NCBI RefSeq assembly: GCF_052324685.1 | Contig: NC_135228.1 | Span: 9,651,386-9,715,385 of the forward strand | Direction: 5' to 3' | DNA from: Brachyhypopomus gauderio | Taxonomy: Eukaryota; Chordata; Actinopteri; Gymnotiformes; Hypopomidae | Length of the DNA stretch: 64,000 nucleotides | Shown here: piece by piece, positions 34,978 to 47,300 of the stretch | How the letters are laid out: each line of letters starts with the position of its first letter | Numbering within the stretch: position 1 is the stretch's first letter | Notes under the pieces: generated by a model | Databases searched by the model: none | Told to the model about the DNA's origin: nothing | The model's input: the letters and a program-made list of their open reading frames with translations, nothing else | Position numbers and translations under genes: made by a program

Positions 34978-36939
34978 CAGTGTTAATTTTGACAGCAATT
35001 TTTGATTTAGTTTTAGTCTTAGTCTTTTGACTAAAATGTAATTTAGTTTTAGTCATAATTTAGTCATTGATTTGTTTTTAGTCTTAGTCTAGTTTTAGTC
35101 AACTAATTATCATTAGAATTTAGTCGACTAAGGGCGTACTCACACTAGGCTCTGTGATCCGGGCCCGGGCACGGTTGCCTGCCGAAGCACGATTCGTTTG
35201 GCTAGTGTGAGCGCTCCAACCGTGCCCGGGCCCGGATCAGTTAACCGTGCTCGGGCCCGCTTGAAGAGGTGGGCCAGGGCACGATTCATGTGGACTCGGG
35301 CCCGCTTGGTGCCTCGTCTGATTGGTTCATTTCGCTGGAACTTAAACATGACGTCAGTGATGCGATGCTCACGTTCCATCCAAATCTTTCGAAAAAATAA
35401 TGCGCAATTTCCAAGTTTCGGCAGAAAAAAAATGCGAAGCCTTGTTTCCATTCATTACATTTATGCGAATAAACTTTAGATCACGTGAGAGGACGCCAAA
35501 CAATAGTGGTTTTACGTCCATCTGGCAGTTACGCATTTTTGAACGTTGAGGTTTTGAAACATTTTTTTCTTTTTCTTTTCTGTACATGGAGAAGTTAAAT
35601 TCAATTTTTGCTCTCTCCAGAACTGTTTTTGCATGCATTTGCCATCTTTACATCGCGATCATGTACAGAACCACATGACTTTAGGCATGATACGTCATCG
35701 TTTATGCGAAAAACCCTTTTCCATCCAGTTTTTTTTTATTTTGGCGATGCGATAGTCTAACTTTTCCACCTCCTCCTAGTGTAAAAATCTTTTTGCAATA
35801 TTTGGGGCTTTTTTCGAATTTTGGTCTTTTTCCATCCAGCTTTTTTCGTGCGCATTTTCAAAATGCGCAAAAACTCGGTGGATGGAAAACCCTCTATAGC
35901 GGCAAAGCGATTAGCAGACAATCGTTGTGTTAAATTATCGATAAATCTGTGCTTGCACCGTGTTTCTGCACTCCCAAAACGACTCCAAAAATACAATAAA
36001 AAGAGAATCATGAGCTCCATAGTGTTGTGCGAGCGCCCTTTTTTCCAAATAAAGCGGCGTTGTGATGACGTAAGCGTGCTCGGGCCGGGTTGCTGAAGCC
36101 AGTGTGAGTGCAGGCCAGAGGGGGAGTGGGGAGGGGGGATAACCGGGCCCCAGCACGGAACGAGCAAACCGTGCCTAGTGTGAGTATGCCCTAAATATCA
36201 AAAGAATTTAGTTGACTAAAATATAAATGGTGTAATAGTCATTATATACACTTGCACAAAATGAAACATTTATTAACCAGTTACAGAATATTATTTTTTG
36301 TATGTGCAATATATACAAAAACAAATTTCCAAACAACTCTATTGACCTGAACTTATAGTTATTGAGCATAACAATAACAAAACATTGATGACCAGTAGGT
36401 CCGCTCTACCTGAAAACATATGGAGTTTATGAACAATGCATATTACATTCTATATAAAACTGGGCGCCGTAAAACAATGCCATAGCCCGCAGATGTCGTT
36501 TCATTTGTCCCGACGTCATCATCCCTCATGAATTACACAGCGTCTTGTTTTTCTCAAAGTTAAAGGAGAAATGTGTCCATATATCGCCGCTCATCTTTCT
36601 CCCTGCTGACATTGTCGAGTTAACTTCGAGTTTAATTTCATGAGTGACCACAGTTCACAGGCTGGTTTGGTCTTCCCGGGTTCTGTGCGATGTGAAGACG
36701 TTAGTTCTGATTGGATGGTTACCCAGTTTGTCCCGCCTCCGTGTACGCTAAAGTAGTTACGGTTGGATCTCTTCTTAACTTATCCCTACCTTTCACTAAA
36801 CTAAATCAGGTCTGATTGAATGTCGTCGCCGGCCAATATTTTCGTCTCGTTTTTATTTGTTGACAAATGTCCTTTAATTTTGTTATCGTTTTTATCCCTT
36901 AATTATGACGAAAATTATTCGTCAACGAAATTAACACTG
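34978..36939. mobile_element. hAT element with perfect 8-bp target duplication, carrying a Harbinger-type MITE
   Basis: It begins CAGTGTTAATTT and ends AAATTAACACTG. CTTCATTA flanks both ends (34970-34977 and 36940-36947). Most of the left half is a nested element at 35132-36191. No transposase frame is visible. Confidence 0.9.
35132..36191. mobile_element. PIF/Harbinger-type MITE with TAA target duplication
   Basis: Termini GGGCGTACTCACACTAGGC and GCCTAGTGTGAGTATGCCC are inverse repeats, flanked by TAA (35129-35131 and 36192-36194), the TWA preference of PIF/Harbinger. The interior is unusual for its GGGCCCGGGCACGG-rich ends. A smaller relative is at 38294-38553. Confidence 0.8.
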
Positions 36940-37201
36940 CTTCATTACCTCATTGTGATTTCTCCATAAAAGGGGGCTTTTCACACCCTTCACTGAGCTG
37001 CAGAGATTTCAATGTAATATTTAAATTTGGTTTTACTTTAGAAGGTCTTTATGAGAGACAGATGTATCTGGGGATTACTCTGTGATTGTGTCACATTTCT
37101 GCCACGCTATAATTAAATTGACCATGGAAGAGCATTCAAACACACTGTACTGCACATCACACTGGGCTTTATTTAACAACTTGAAATGTTAAGAGTAAAC
37201 A

Positions 37202-37497
37202 TGTCACGGTGAGGCGGCCCCCTACCGGCCGCCTCCGTCCACAGCGGCTGTTGTTGTTGTTGTTTTGTGACGTTATGTGCGTCCCTCAGGTGGGCGGAGC
37301 CCGTGATCCGTCTCACCTGAGGGTCATTTGTTTGCCTATATATGTCTTGTCTTTGCACCAGTTGACCGCTGGTCATTAAATCCTTAATTTGGATCTTTTG
37401 CACGGGTTTTGGTTTGCACACTTTCTATTAAACCATCCTTTTTCCCTGAGACTTGGCGTGATCGCTTCCTTTTCAGTTGCTCACCCCGCCCGTCACA
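37202..37497 (+). mobile_element. LTR (TGTCACGG family), copy 3, at the left edge of unit B
   Basis: This copy is complete to both ends but its flanks do not match (TAAACA before, CGTAAG after). Unlike copies 1 and 2 it therefore has no target duplication. Homology to unit A begins immediately after it, so it probably lies on a rearrangement junction. Confidence 0.8.
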
Positions 37498-37646
37498 CGT
37501 AAGTGGTGGTCATAAAGACCCCAGTGCAATGCGCATTTTTTGCAGTAATTTAAATAGCTTATGAACGGTCCATCTAAGTCCAGCAAACAAGTATTACATT
37601 AAGGGTATCCTAAATAAAAACCTAAAACTAAAAGATGGGTATTTAT

Positions 37647-38673
37647 TAGTGGTGGGTCGTTAACGGCGGTAACGACGTTCGTTAATTTAATAATCTTATA
37701 GGGAACTGGGTCAAAATGGGTAAGCAAACTATGATGACTTTCAACTTGATAGGTTAGCTCGGCTGTATTCCTAACCAAATTGCACAGTAGGGGCGAGAAC
37801 GAGTTTTCAAACCTATGAATTACAAATCGTACGTATGTTTACATGGATGCAGCCACGAAGTCGCCAGGTTTGCTTCATGGAAAATTCATTTTTAGGAACG
37901 TAAAGTGTTACCGCAGAGGTTACTGCTGTTACTGCAGAGGACCAAAACCGGCTTTTGAAAAAGTGCCCCCCCCCCCCCCCCCCCCCCAAATTACGTCCAT
38001 GAGGTTAAATGTACTAAATGTTGGCTTACATTTCAAATATCATGTTTAGCTGAATAAACATGTTATCAACCCCTTTTAATGTACAGTATGTAGGCTTACA
38101 AATTCATGTTTAACTGAATAAACCGTTGAACACGAGTAGCCGACATTTTATTGAGCATGTTTTTTTTTCTTCAAGTATCAAAGTAGAACAGCTTTCTCAA
38201 GCAGTCATTGATGCATTTTGGAAACAGGAGATGAGCCCCTGGTCTAATGCACCCGCTGTATTAAGAAACCCTATCTCAAAGACTGACTTTTAGGGCGTAC
38301 TCACACTAGGCACGGTTTGCTCGTTCCGAGACGAGGCACCAAGCGGGCCCGGGCATGGATAGCGCTCACACTACAAGCGAACCGTGCCCGAGTCCACATG
38401 AATCGTGCCCTGGCCCACCTCTTCAAGCGGGCCCGAGCACGGTTAACTGATCCGGGCCTGGGCACGGTTGGAGCGCTCACACTAGCCAAACGAACCGTGC
38501 TTCGGCAGGGAACCGTGCCCGGGCCCGGATCACAGAGCCTAGTGAGAGTACGCCCTTAGTCATTACTTGGGTAGCACGCATATGAGCCATTTTAATATAG
38601 ATTAATCTAGATTAATTTCAAGATTTCAGTGAGATTAATCTAGATTAAAAAAATTAATCTATGCCCACCCCTA
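37647..38673. mobile_element. hAT element (TAGTGGTGGG family), copy 1
   Basis: It starts TAGTGGTGGGTCGTTAACGG and ends GCCCACCCCTA. GTATTTAT flanks it on both sides (37639-37646 and 38674-38681), and unit A has the empty site at about 16952. It splits the MITE that begins at 37501. A Harbinger-type MITE is nested at 38294-38553, and a poly-C run lies at about 37967-37987. A copy in the opposite orientation is at 43681-45197. Confidence 0.9.
38294..38553. mobile_element. PIF/Harbinger-type MITE with TTA target duplication
   Basis: GGGCGTACTCACACTAGGC at the left and GCCTAGTGAGAGTACGCCC at the right form inverted ends between two TTA triplets. The copy is related to 35132-36191, sharing the AACCGTGCCCGGGCCCGG motifs, but is much shorter. 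Confidence 0.75.
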
Positions 38674-39666
38674 GTATTTATACATTGCACCAATGTGTGG
38701 TGGTCAGTTTTTGTCAAATATTTCAATAGCTTTAAACAGTCCATCATAAGTCCACAAAACAAGGTTGTTGATTATGATGCACTTAATGTACTATAACTTG
38801 TTTTATGCTCTTATGATGAACATTTTAAAAGCAATTGAAATATTTGACAAAATGTGAACTTAATAGGCTATGTATACAACTTGTTTTTATCTTATGAAGA
38901 ATCATTTAAAAACTATTGAAATTGTTGCAGAAAAACAGAGTGTGCAGTGCTCTGGGGCCTTTACGACCGCCACTTTCGTTCAGTAATTCGTAGTGGTGAC
39001 AGTAGTAGAGATCCTAAATAACAGCTGATCTGATGTGAGTGTTGCAATGCTTATTAGTTTGTATATTATTATGGCCCCTAGAAAAAGTTATTGGTGCCTG
39101 ATTTTTTTCTTTTAGGACCCACTGGCTCCTTAAATATTTTTTTGTCTGGAGCCCAGCATGCAAACCAGTCTTGTTGCCATGGTAACCACCAATTGTTTAC
39201 CTTTTTAATTTGTTATAACATTTGTACTGTATAAAACTGGGTCGCGACTTAATGACAATGAGAAAATGTGGGTCCCGGGCTGAGACCAGTCGAGAACCCC
39301 TGCTGTAGACCACTTTATCACTATATTCTAATTATATTCTATAGTAGGATAAATCTAATAAAATATGTCAATTGGCCCAACTATTGAAATACCCAAGACG
39401 TTATAAATCAGTAACCTACATGTATAATTAAATCGGAGATGTAATCGTGCATAGGTTACCGATTTATAATGCAGCATTATAATTACAGCAAGTGCATATT
39501 CTACGCAGGAGCGTAGCAGCAAATTGTCCTCTCCCCTCTCCCTACTCGGTCCCTGGGTAGCCAGGTCCACTTATTCCCCCACTACCACGTCCATGACACC
39601 GTTTGATTTCCGTAAATGTTCATGTCTGGAACGTCTGAGGAAGAAAAGCATGTAAAGTATGCAGCA

Positions 39667-39673
39667 TATAAAG
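39667..39673 (+). promoter_or_regulatory. Candidate TATA box of gene 3
   Basis: TATAAAG lies 201 bases upstream of the gene 3 start codon, the same spacing as in gene 2. The flanking 5' region is nearly identical between the copies, so both may have started with the same promoter. Confidence 0.3.
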
Positions 39674-39867
39674 ATTGGACACACTGAAAAACAACATTGC
39701 GTTATTTCTTTTTAATGTACAGCTTGTACAAGCGTGGTGCAGTTTATTGCCACCGCATAAAAACTCAAAGCAGTAGCCCCCACCCCTCCACCTCATCATA
39801 AAACGACGACCTTTGTGTGGTAGTCTCACTTCCTTGCCGGTTTTTTAAAAGTTCCCATCCATTTGCA

Positions 39868-41267
39868 ATGCACGCTTCAAAATATGATGAAAACACCGCG
39901 TTTCTCGGAGACTGGGGGACATTTCAAAAGACTGTATTCTTTCTTTTGTGCTCCAGCATTATCCCGAATGGGTTTACCGCTTTATCTATTGTTTTCATCG
40001 GCGATACACCGGCTCATCACTGCCACATTCCTGCAAGCGTAAACATCACTGTTGAATGGAGAAACGTTTCGATCCCTGTTGAAGTGGACGGCGGGCATAC
40101 GCGGATTAGTAAATGCTCTCGATATAAACTAGACGTGATAAAAGGTTATTCAGACAAAGGCTTGATCCCATGGGTTGATGTGAATGTATCTGCATTAGAA
40201 CAAGAGAGCTGTGAGGATGGGTGGGATTACGATCGGGAAAAGTATGTGTCGACAATCGTTACTGAGGTATGTTATGTGGGATGCTGTGGGCTTTTGTGAT
40301 TGTAATTATCAAAACACTTCAATTTACTTGTACTGTGTATATTAGTTGCTGTGTACGGGTGACAGCTGAATTAATCAGCGTTTTATTGCTTTTATTTACG
40401 ACATGTTTACAATCTACGATTTACAAGACAGGGGTGGGTTTCCCGAAACGTTCGTAACTCTAAGTACTTCGTAACCTCGTACTTACGAATATTCTTAAAT
40501 TTACGAGTGTTTCCCGAAACTCTTCGTAACTTACGTCGTTCTTATAGTCGTTCGTAAGTTAAGAATCTCCGGACCTATTCGTAACTCACTAAGTACTTCT
40601 TAACTCGAAGCTCTCGTGCAGTTCTACTTCAAAAATGATAGAGGCGCTAATTTCACTCGCGCGGGTTTTAATCACGGCATTACTACCTTTGCGTTTATGT
40701 GTATAATTAGCCTAGTAGCCTATTTTCTTTTGAAGTATTTACATCGCATATACCACAATGTGTCAACAGAAATCAAATGTACTACTTTGAATTATTTAGC
40801 ATTAGTTTATATCTTCCTAATATTTAATTAAGTCTCTCCGTTAGTCATCGTGCAGTCAACAGCGTTTCAGACTCAAAATTAATGTATTCTTTGCAAAGAA
40901 ATGGATACAAGTTGGCCTATTAAGCTTGTTTTAACTTAACCAATAAAATGGATTGATTAATCGGTAGCACATATAAGTAACTTGGATTAAGGCTAGCAAT
41001 TGTGCTTGTGTGATGAACATAGCAGCTCTTCAGAGTACTGGCTTTGAATAGAAGACATAATTTAAGAAGACGACGTAATCCACGAAGCCATGTAGTTCGC
41101 CTGAATACAGAATTTTGCCCTTAGCTCCACGACGCAGTTACTGACCGCCCTCCGATTTTATGCCACAGACTGTTCTGCAGACTGTTGGTGATGCCCACGG
41201 ACTAAGCAAAGCTGACATAAATGTGTGCATGCTGTTACTAAAACATTGCTTCGCCATGCAGCAAAAA

Positions 41268-41347
<80 letters not shown>

Positions 41348-44300
41348 CTGACAGTGGGTATCCACTCTGAAGCTTGTATCAAATCCCCTGGTGTCCTTTC
41401 AGTAGCTGTGGGGCCCATTATCCCCAGTGCCTTCTCCTCCTCAACAGTGAAGGCACTTGTGGACATTTGACCTCCACCAGTCTTAGCCCTCTCCTTTCTG
41501 AGTCCTGCCCCCTTATTTTTGACTTGACTACATTTTTTTTTTTGTTTTTTTTTTCTGAATTTGATGAACTTCCTCGAGCTATTGAAAACAGTAGGCTATA
41601 CTTTTGTTTTTGGCTCAGTTCACTCGACAGAACGTTTCATTTTCTCTGCTTGTTTGCCATGGTTTTGAATAACGTGTGAAAGGTTAATTGTGTGCCCTAT
41701 TTATAGCCTTGATAAAAGCCTACGATCGGTCACAATTGCAAAGGTTTTTGCAATTTTCCTTATACTTGAAATGTCAACACTTATTAGTTGTTAGTTTTTA
41801 TGATTGTCATTTTGCCAATGATGCTTTTGCGGCGTAATTATGAAAAAATGTATGTAAATCGGTGGTTCGGTTTTCGACTAGCGGAGATTTTCCAGTGCAG
41901 CTGCAGAGGCGGAGTCAACTAAGAACTACTTAGAACTCGTTCGTAAATTTGGAGACTACGAAGGCTTTTGGGAAACACTCGTAAATTTGGCGTTCTTAAA
42001 GTTACGTCGTTCTTAAAGTTGTTCGTAACTTTTTAAGATCGTTCGTTATCGGGAAACCCACCCCAGTTCGTTTGTAATGCTTCCTCCGTTAACTCCGCCC
42101 CAATGACTGTATATAAAAGGTAAAATAATATTACAGTTCAAGGTGAACGGTACATTTATATGCTCTTTAGCCGTCCGATCACACGTTTATAGTCATTTGG
42201 CTAAAAATCTAAACCCTTGAGGAGCATGATGTTTTGACACATAACACATTGATATATACTGCCAATGCTTTGTGGGGATTCACAGTGATGCTAGTTGTGG
42301 TGGTCAAGTTGTTGACAACCCAAATGATTGCAGATAAGATGACTCCTGAGGTGGAAGTGTGGTATTACAATATAATGAATGTGCATTTCTTCTGAACATT
42401 AAAGTACGACTGTGTTATTTTGATGTTTGCTGCCGGACAGTGGGATTTGGTGTGCTCAGATGACTGGAAAACACCTTTGACCTCATCTCTCTACTTCTGT
42501 GGTTTGTTTCTTGGATCCTTCATCTCTGGACAACTGTCTGACAGGTGGTACCTTTGAAACCTCTTCACACTTTATTACAAAACAAAGAAAGCAACAACAA
42601 TGACAGCAAAATTATTAAAGAAAAACTACAGCCAGGTAAATATTTGATGAATTCAGTACATGTAAAATCAGAAATCGTTCACAAGGGGTATGGACTGAAC
42701 TGAAGACAGATAGAGTCTACAACTTTCAAGTTCCCTTTTCTTAATGAATGTATTGGTGAACAGGGTGCAACAGACCACCCATATTTGCATGATCAAAGTC
42801 AGATGATTCATTGATTGATTGAATTTAAAGATGCCGTATTATGCATATCATCACAATGTTTCATGGCTAAGTCTGGAAAAGCCTTATATTGGTTCTGTAG
42901 TATTTTTATATAAGTTCTCACTCATGTAGTGTACCACACTGTGACTGCAAACATACCAATACCACCTCACACAGGTGAACTTGGTTTCTTTGAGTCTGCT
43001 GCTGGGTGTAACGGTGGCGTACCCGAAGGTAGTGAGGGATCCATACGCAGGTGGAATAACACGTAGCTTTAATCAAACACAAGGACTAAGCAGACCCCGT
43101 AGGGAAGGCAGGCAGCAGTACAAAAAGGGCAAGGCAAAAAGGAGAGTCAAAAAACCAGGCAGAGAGTCAAAAAACCAGGACAGTCCAATAGCAGCAGGCA
43201 GAGGTACAGAAGGGCTAGGCAAACAGGCGTAAGACAAGAGGGCAGAGCAAGGATCGGTAACCAGGAATGCAGACAGGATAGTAAATACGGCTTGGTAATG
43301 CTACACGGGGAGGCAATACTTCGCACTGGTCTGTGTGAGCAGAGTCCTTAAGTAGGGCGTGTATGAGTAGCCGATCAGGTTCAGATGTGCGGATCAATAT
43401 TCAGGTGATGGCGCCCTCTGGCGGTCACGGGCGTGATTGCCATTCCTGACACTGGGTTAAGAAAATTCCCATTAACATTTTATGGTATTAACTTCAATTA
43501 ATTTCAATTGGACAAATTAACGATCATTGTGAAAGTCACTGACATTTTTTTCGTATCTGAAGTGATAATTAGGACAATAAGCTTGCAATTAAATGAGTAG
43601 ATTCTCCTGCTAGTGCCCTTTGCTAATGCACAATGCACATTACCTGGTTTTCTTTAGCTACAGCCTGTAAGGATTTTGACTAGGGGTGGGCATAGATACA
43701 TTTTTTAAATCTAGATTAATCTCACTGAAATCTTGAAATTAATCTAGATTAATCTAGATTAATCTATATTAAAATGGCTCATATCCGTGCTACCCAAGTA
43801 ATGACTAAAAGTCAGTTTTTGAGATAGGGTTTCTTAATACAGAGGGTGCATTAGACCAGGGACTCATCTCCTGTTTCCAAAATGCATCAATGACTGCTTG
43901 AGGAAGCTGTTCTACTTTGATACTTGAAGAAAAAAACATGCTCAATAAAATGTAGGCTACTGGTTTATTCAGTTAAACATGAATTTGTAAGCCTACATAC
44001 TGTACATTAAAAGGGGTTGATAACATGTTTATTCAGCTAAACACGATATTTGAAATGTAAGCCAACATTTAGTACATTTAACCTCACGGACGTAATTTGG
44101 GGGGGACTTTTTCAAAAGTCGGTTTTGGTCCTCTGCAGTTTTAACGGTTAAAAATAAAAATTTAAATAGCAACGAATCTAGCGCTAGGACCATGCAGAAA
44201 ACGACCGCTCCGAGCTCCGCTCCGGTAACATTTTACGTTCCTAAAAATGAATTTTCCATGAAGCAAACCCATTAACTGTATATATAAGTGGACTGGACGA

Positions 44301-47300
44301 CGCGAGTGAAAAGTGAAGCCTCCATTAGTCAGCTGCTCTCTAGTGGCTGGCTGCAGTACAACTTTTAACCCCGCCCATTCCCATGTAAGTGAACGGGCCG
44401 GACGAGAAACTTTGAATTTTTATTACACGTAAAATAAGTTTTTTGAGCAATTATATGTTGTCAATTCTATAACACCCCATTGCGTTAGTATCTCGCCCAG
44501 TGTTTTTCTCTATGATAAACAGATTTTATAGAAGTTATTAAGTGTTATTTAAAGGGGTGTGGCGATAAGGTGATTGACAGTTAATAGCTGCGTTGGTTGA
44601 CATCTAATACCAGATGCTCAAATGTGAACGCGCTCAACATCAAAGCTCTCGACAGCAAAACTCTCGACAGCAGTATTAAAACCTTTTACGTTTGTTTATT
44701 TTGTAAAACGTCAAAAGCTTCTATACTGGTGGGCATATCCTAACGAATGTCGGGGCGGAGATACAGTCTCTGGCAGAGATACTGTCCTGCCAACCGGTTC
44801 TAATGCGCATGCTCTGGCTCCAATTTTCAAGATGGCAGCGTCCGTACGGCCATCTTGGTGGCTTCAAAAACTCAGAATGGGAGTCAACGGTGACGTACCG
44901 TCCATTATATATACAGTCAATGAGCAAACCTGGCGACTTCGTGGCTGCATCCATGTAAACACACGAATGATTTGTAATTCACATGTTTGAAAACTCGTTC
45001 TCGCCCCTACTTTGCATTTTGGTTAGGAATACAGCCGAGTCAAACTATCAAGTTGAAAGTCATCATAGTTTGCTTACCCATTTTGACCCAGTTCCCAACC
45101 CAAATTTAAGAATAGATTAACGGCGATAATTTTTATATTGCCCGATAAGAGTATCAAATTAACGAATGCTGTTAACGGCGTTAACGGCCCACCACTAATT
45201 TTGACACATTTATGCAAAACATGCTTATGGATTAAAGATGGGAAATGCATTCTAAATTTGTATACATATTCACACAAAAACAAACAAAAAAACATCAGGA
45301 AAGTGAACTTCCAATGAAAAAGTGAACTTCCAATGATCCTAAATAGATGTAATAAACCACTCCCTTTTAGAGACACTAAGGGGACAAAGTCCTAAGCATG
45401 AAAAAATATTTTGAATGAATGAATGAATGAATGTTCAACTTATATAGCGCATTTCTAGATACCCAAGGTCGCTTTACAATTTTAACACAGGTACAACTTT
45501 TAAACTACGAATCACACACCGGTGAGAAGCGGCAGCCAATTGCGCACAGCATACTGTCTACCAGGATCCACAGCCCCCTGGGGAACTGAATGGGGTGCAG
45601 GAAGTGGGGAGAGAGGACAGACCCTCTCTCCACCACTGGGCATACAAGCACACACACATTCATGCACAGACACTCAGACAACTGCTTTTATTGAACATGA
45701 AGACACACAGACATACCCAGGGAGAATTCTATCAGGGAATCCTAATTTACCTAACATCTAACATGTCTTTGGACTTTTGAAAAACAAAACACAAAAATGT
45801 ATTCATGATATACATTGATGATACTAAGATGCTGCTTAGCTGCATAGGTTACACTCAGGGTACTTGTCAATGATTTTTGGATTCCACAGTAGAACAGAGG
45901 CTCATCATAGTCCTACCATGGAAGTCAAGAAAGATGTTAAAGGCTGACTTCAGCAGTAACAAATCACTCAGCATGTTCAAAGTACTCAAAGAGACCTTTG
46001 TACATTTCCCAAGAACTGTCTTGAGAATTTTGAGAGAGTTGAGAGATATCAAGATCAAATTATTTGACATGGAATTTCCTAGCCAAACTCACAACTGCAC
46101 AGGGAAAAACATTATCAATAATAATAATTAAAAAAAACTTATTGACTTTAAAAAATTCCTGTTCTACCAATACAGTATAAAAACTAATTCTAGTAAAATC
46201 CTGGTAAAATGCTGTCTTCTGGTGATGTGCTTACATGATCTATTACAGTTCAGTAAGAAAGAATTGATTAGAAAAACGTACTACTATAGTTCAGATAGTT
46301 AACCAGGTTGCATTGAGTTTCTTTTGACTCTATTTCTATTTGACACTATAAATAGGTTTCTATGTAGAACAAATACATGTATCTCTTAAAGGCTACATGT
46401 TTGTACAAGAGGCTTTGATTTTTATTGATACATCATTTTGTCAAAATACTTATTTTCCATGTTTGTCTAAGCAATGACCAACCTTATTTTCAGAGAATTC
46501 TTAAGTTAAATTTCTTCCATGATTGATAGTCCACAAGCCTAATACTGGATGGAAAAGATTACCTGGGAAAGTGGTAATGGTGGTTTAGCATGGTGGTGCA
46601 TGCTATTTACACAATTTACACTTGCAGACCCAACCCCCCCCCCAATCTCACTCCAAGTGATCTTGAAAAGTTGCCAACCCTGAAAATGTCAAAAATATTT
46701 TAAATAAAATATGCCTGCCTGAAAATATAAAAACTATTTGCCCCTCAACAGCAAAAAAATGATAAATTAAAGTAAGGTTCAAGTAATGGGGTTTAAAAAG
46801 CAAACAACAACAAAAAATGTTTATCCCTCACCCTCAACAATGCGCACTGGTCTCATATCAAGCGCAACAAACACCGCTATTTTTTATTATTTATTTTCTG
46901 TGAAAGTGGTGGTCTCAAATCAATTTTTGTTTGCGTTAATCTCGGGGCCGCTGGTGCTGCAGACATGCTGGCTGAGCTGTAAACATGAATCTGCGGGTGT
47001 AACTGTCAGAAAAAAGACACATAAATGTTCAGATGTGTTTTATTCGATGCCCGCATTGACAAACGGCTGAACTTTTTTTTTTTTTTCGCCTTACCCGTTT
47101 TAAATGGCATGCCATGTTGGTTGTTGTCATGTGAAATTAAAGGCGTTGATGGCATAAGTTGCACTTTACTTTGTTTGATTTATCTTTATCTTTTTCAAAA
47201 TACTCCCACACAAGTTTTTTTAGTAGCCATTATAATCTTGGCAGATGCTGACTATCCTGTAGCATGTTCAGCTCCGCTCACTTGGATTGTACAACTGCAG

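Noticed and set aside
35198..35479. Arg/Ala-rich open frames in GC-rich DNA (also 38301-38559)
   Set aside because: They come from the GC-rich termini of Harbinger-type MITEs and appear in both orientations.
37202..37497. Interpretation of LTR copy 3 as a normal solo insertion
   Set aside because: Its two flanks share no 5-base duplication, unlike copies 1 and 2, so a rearranged junction fits better.
41138..41466. Open frames with long Ile-Tyr repeats on both strands
   Set aside because: They are translations of the (TA)n microsatellite, not proteins.
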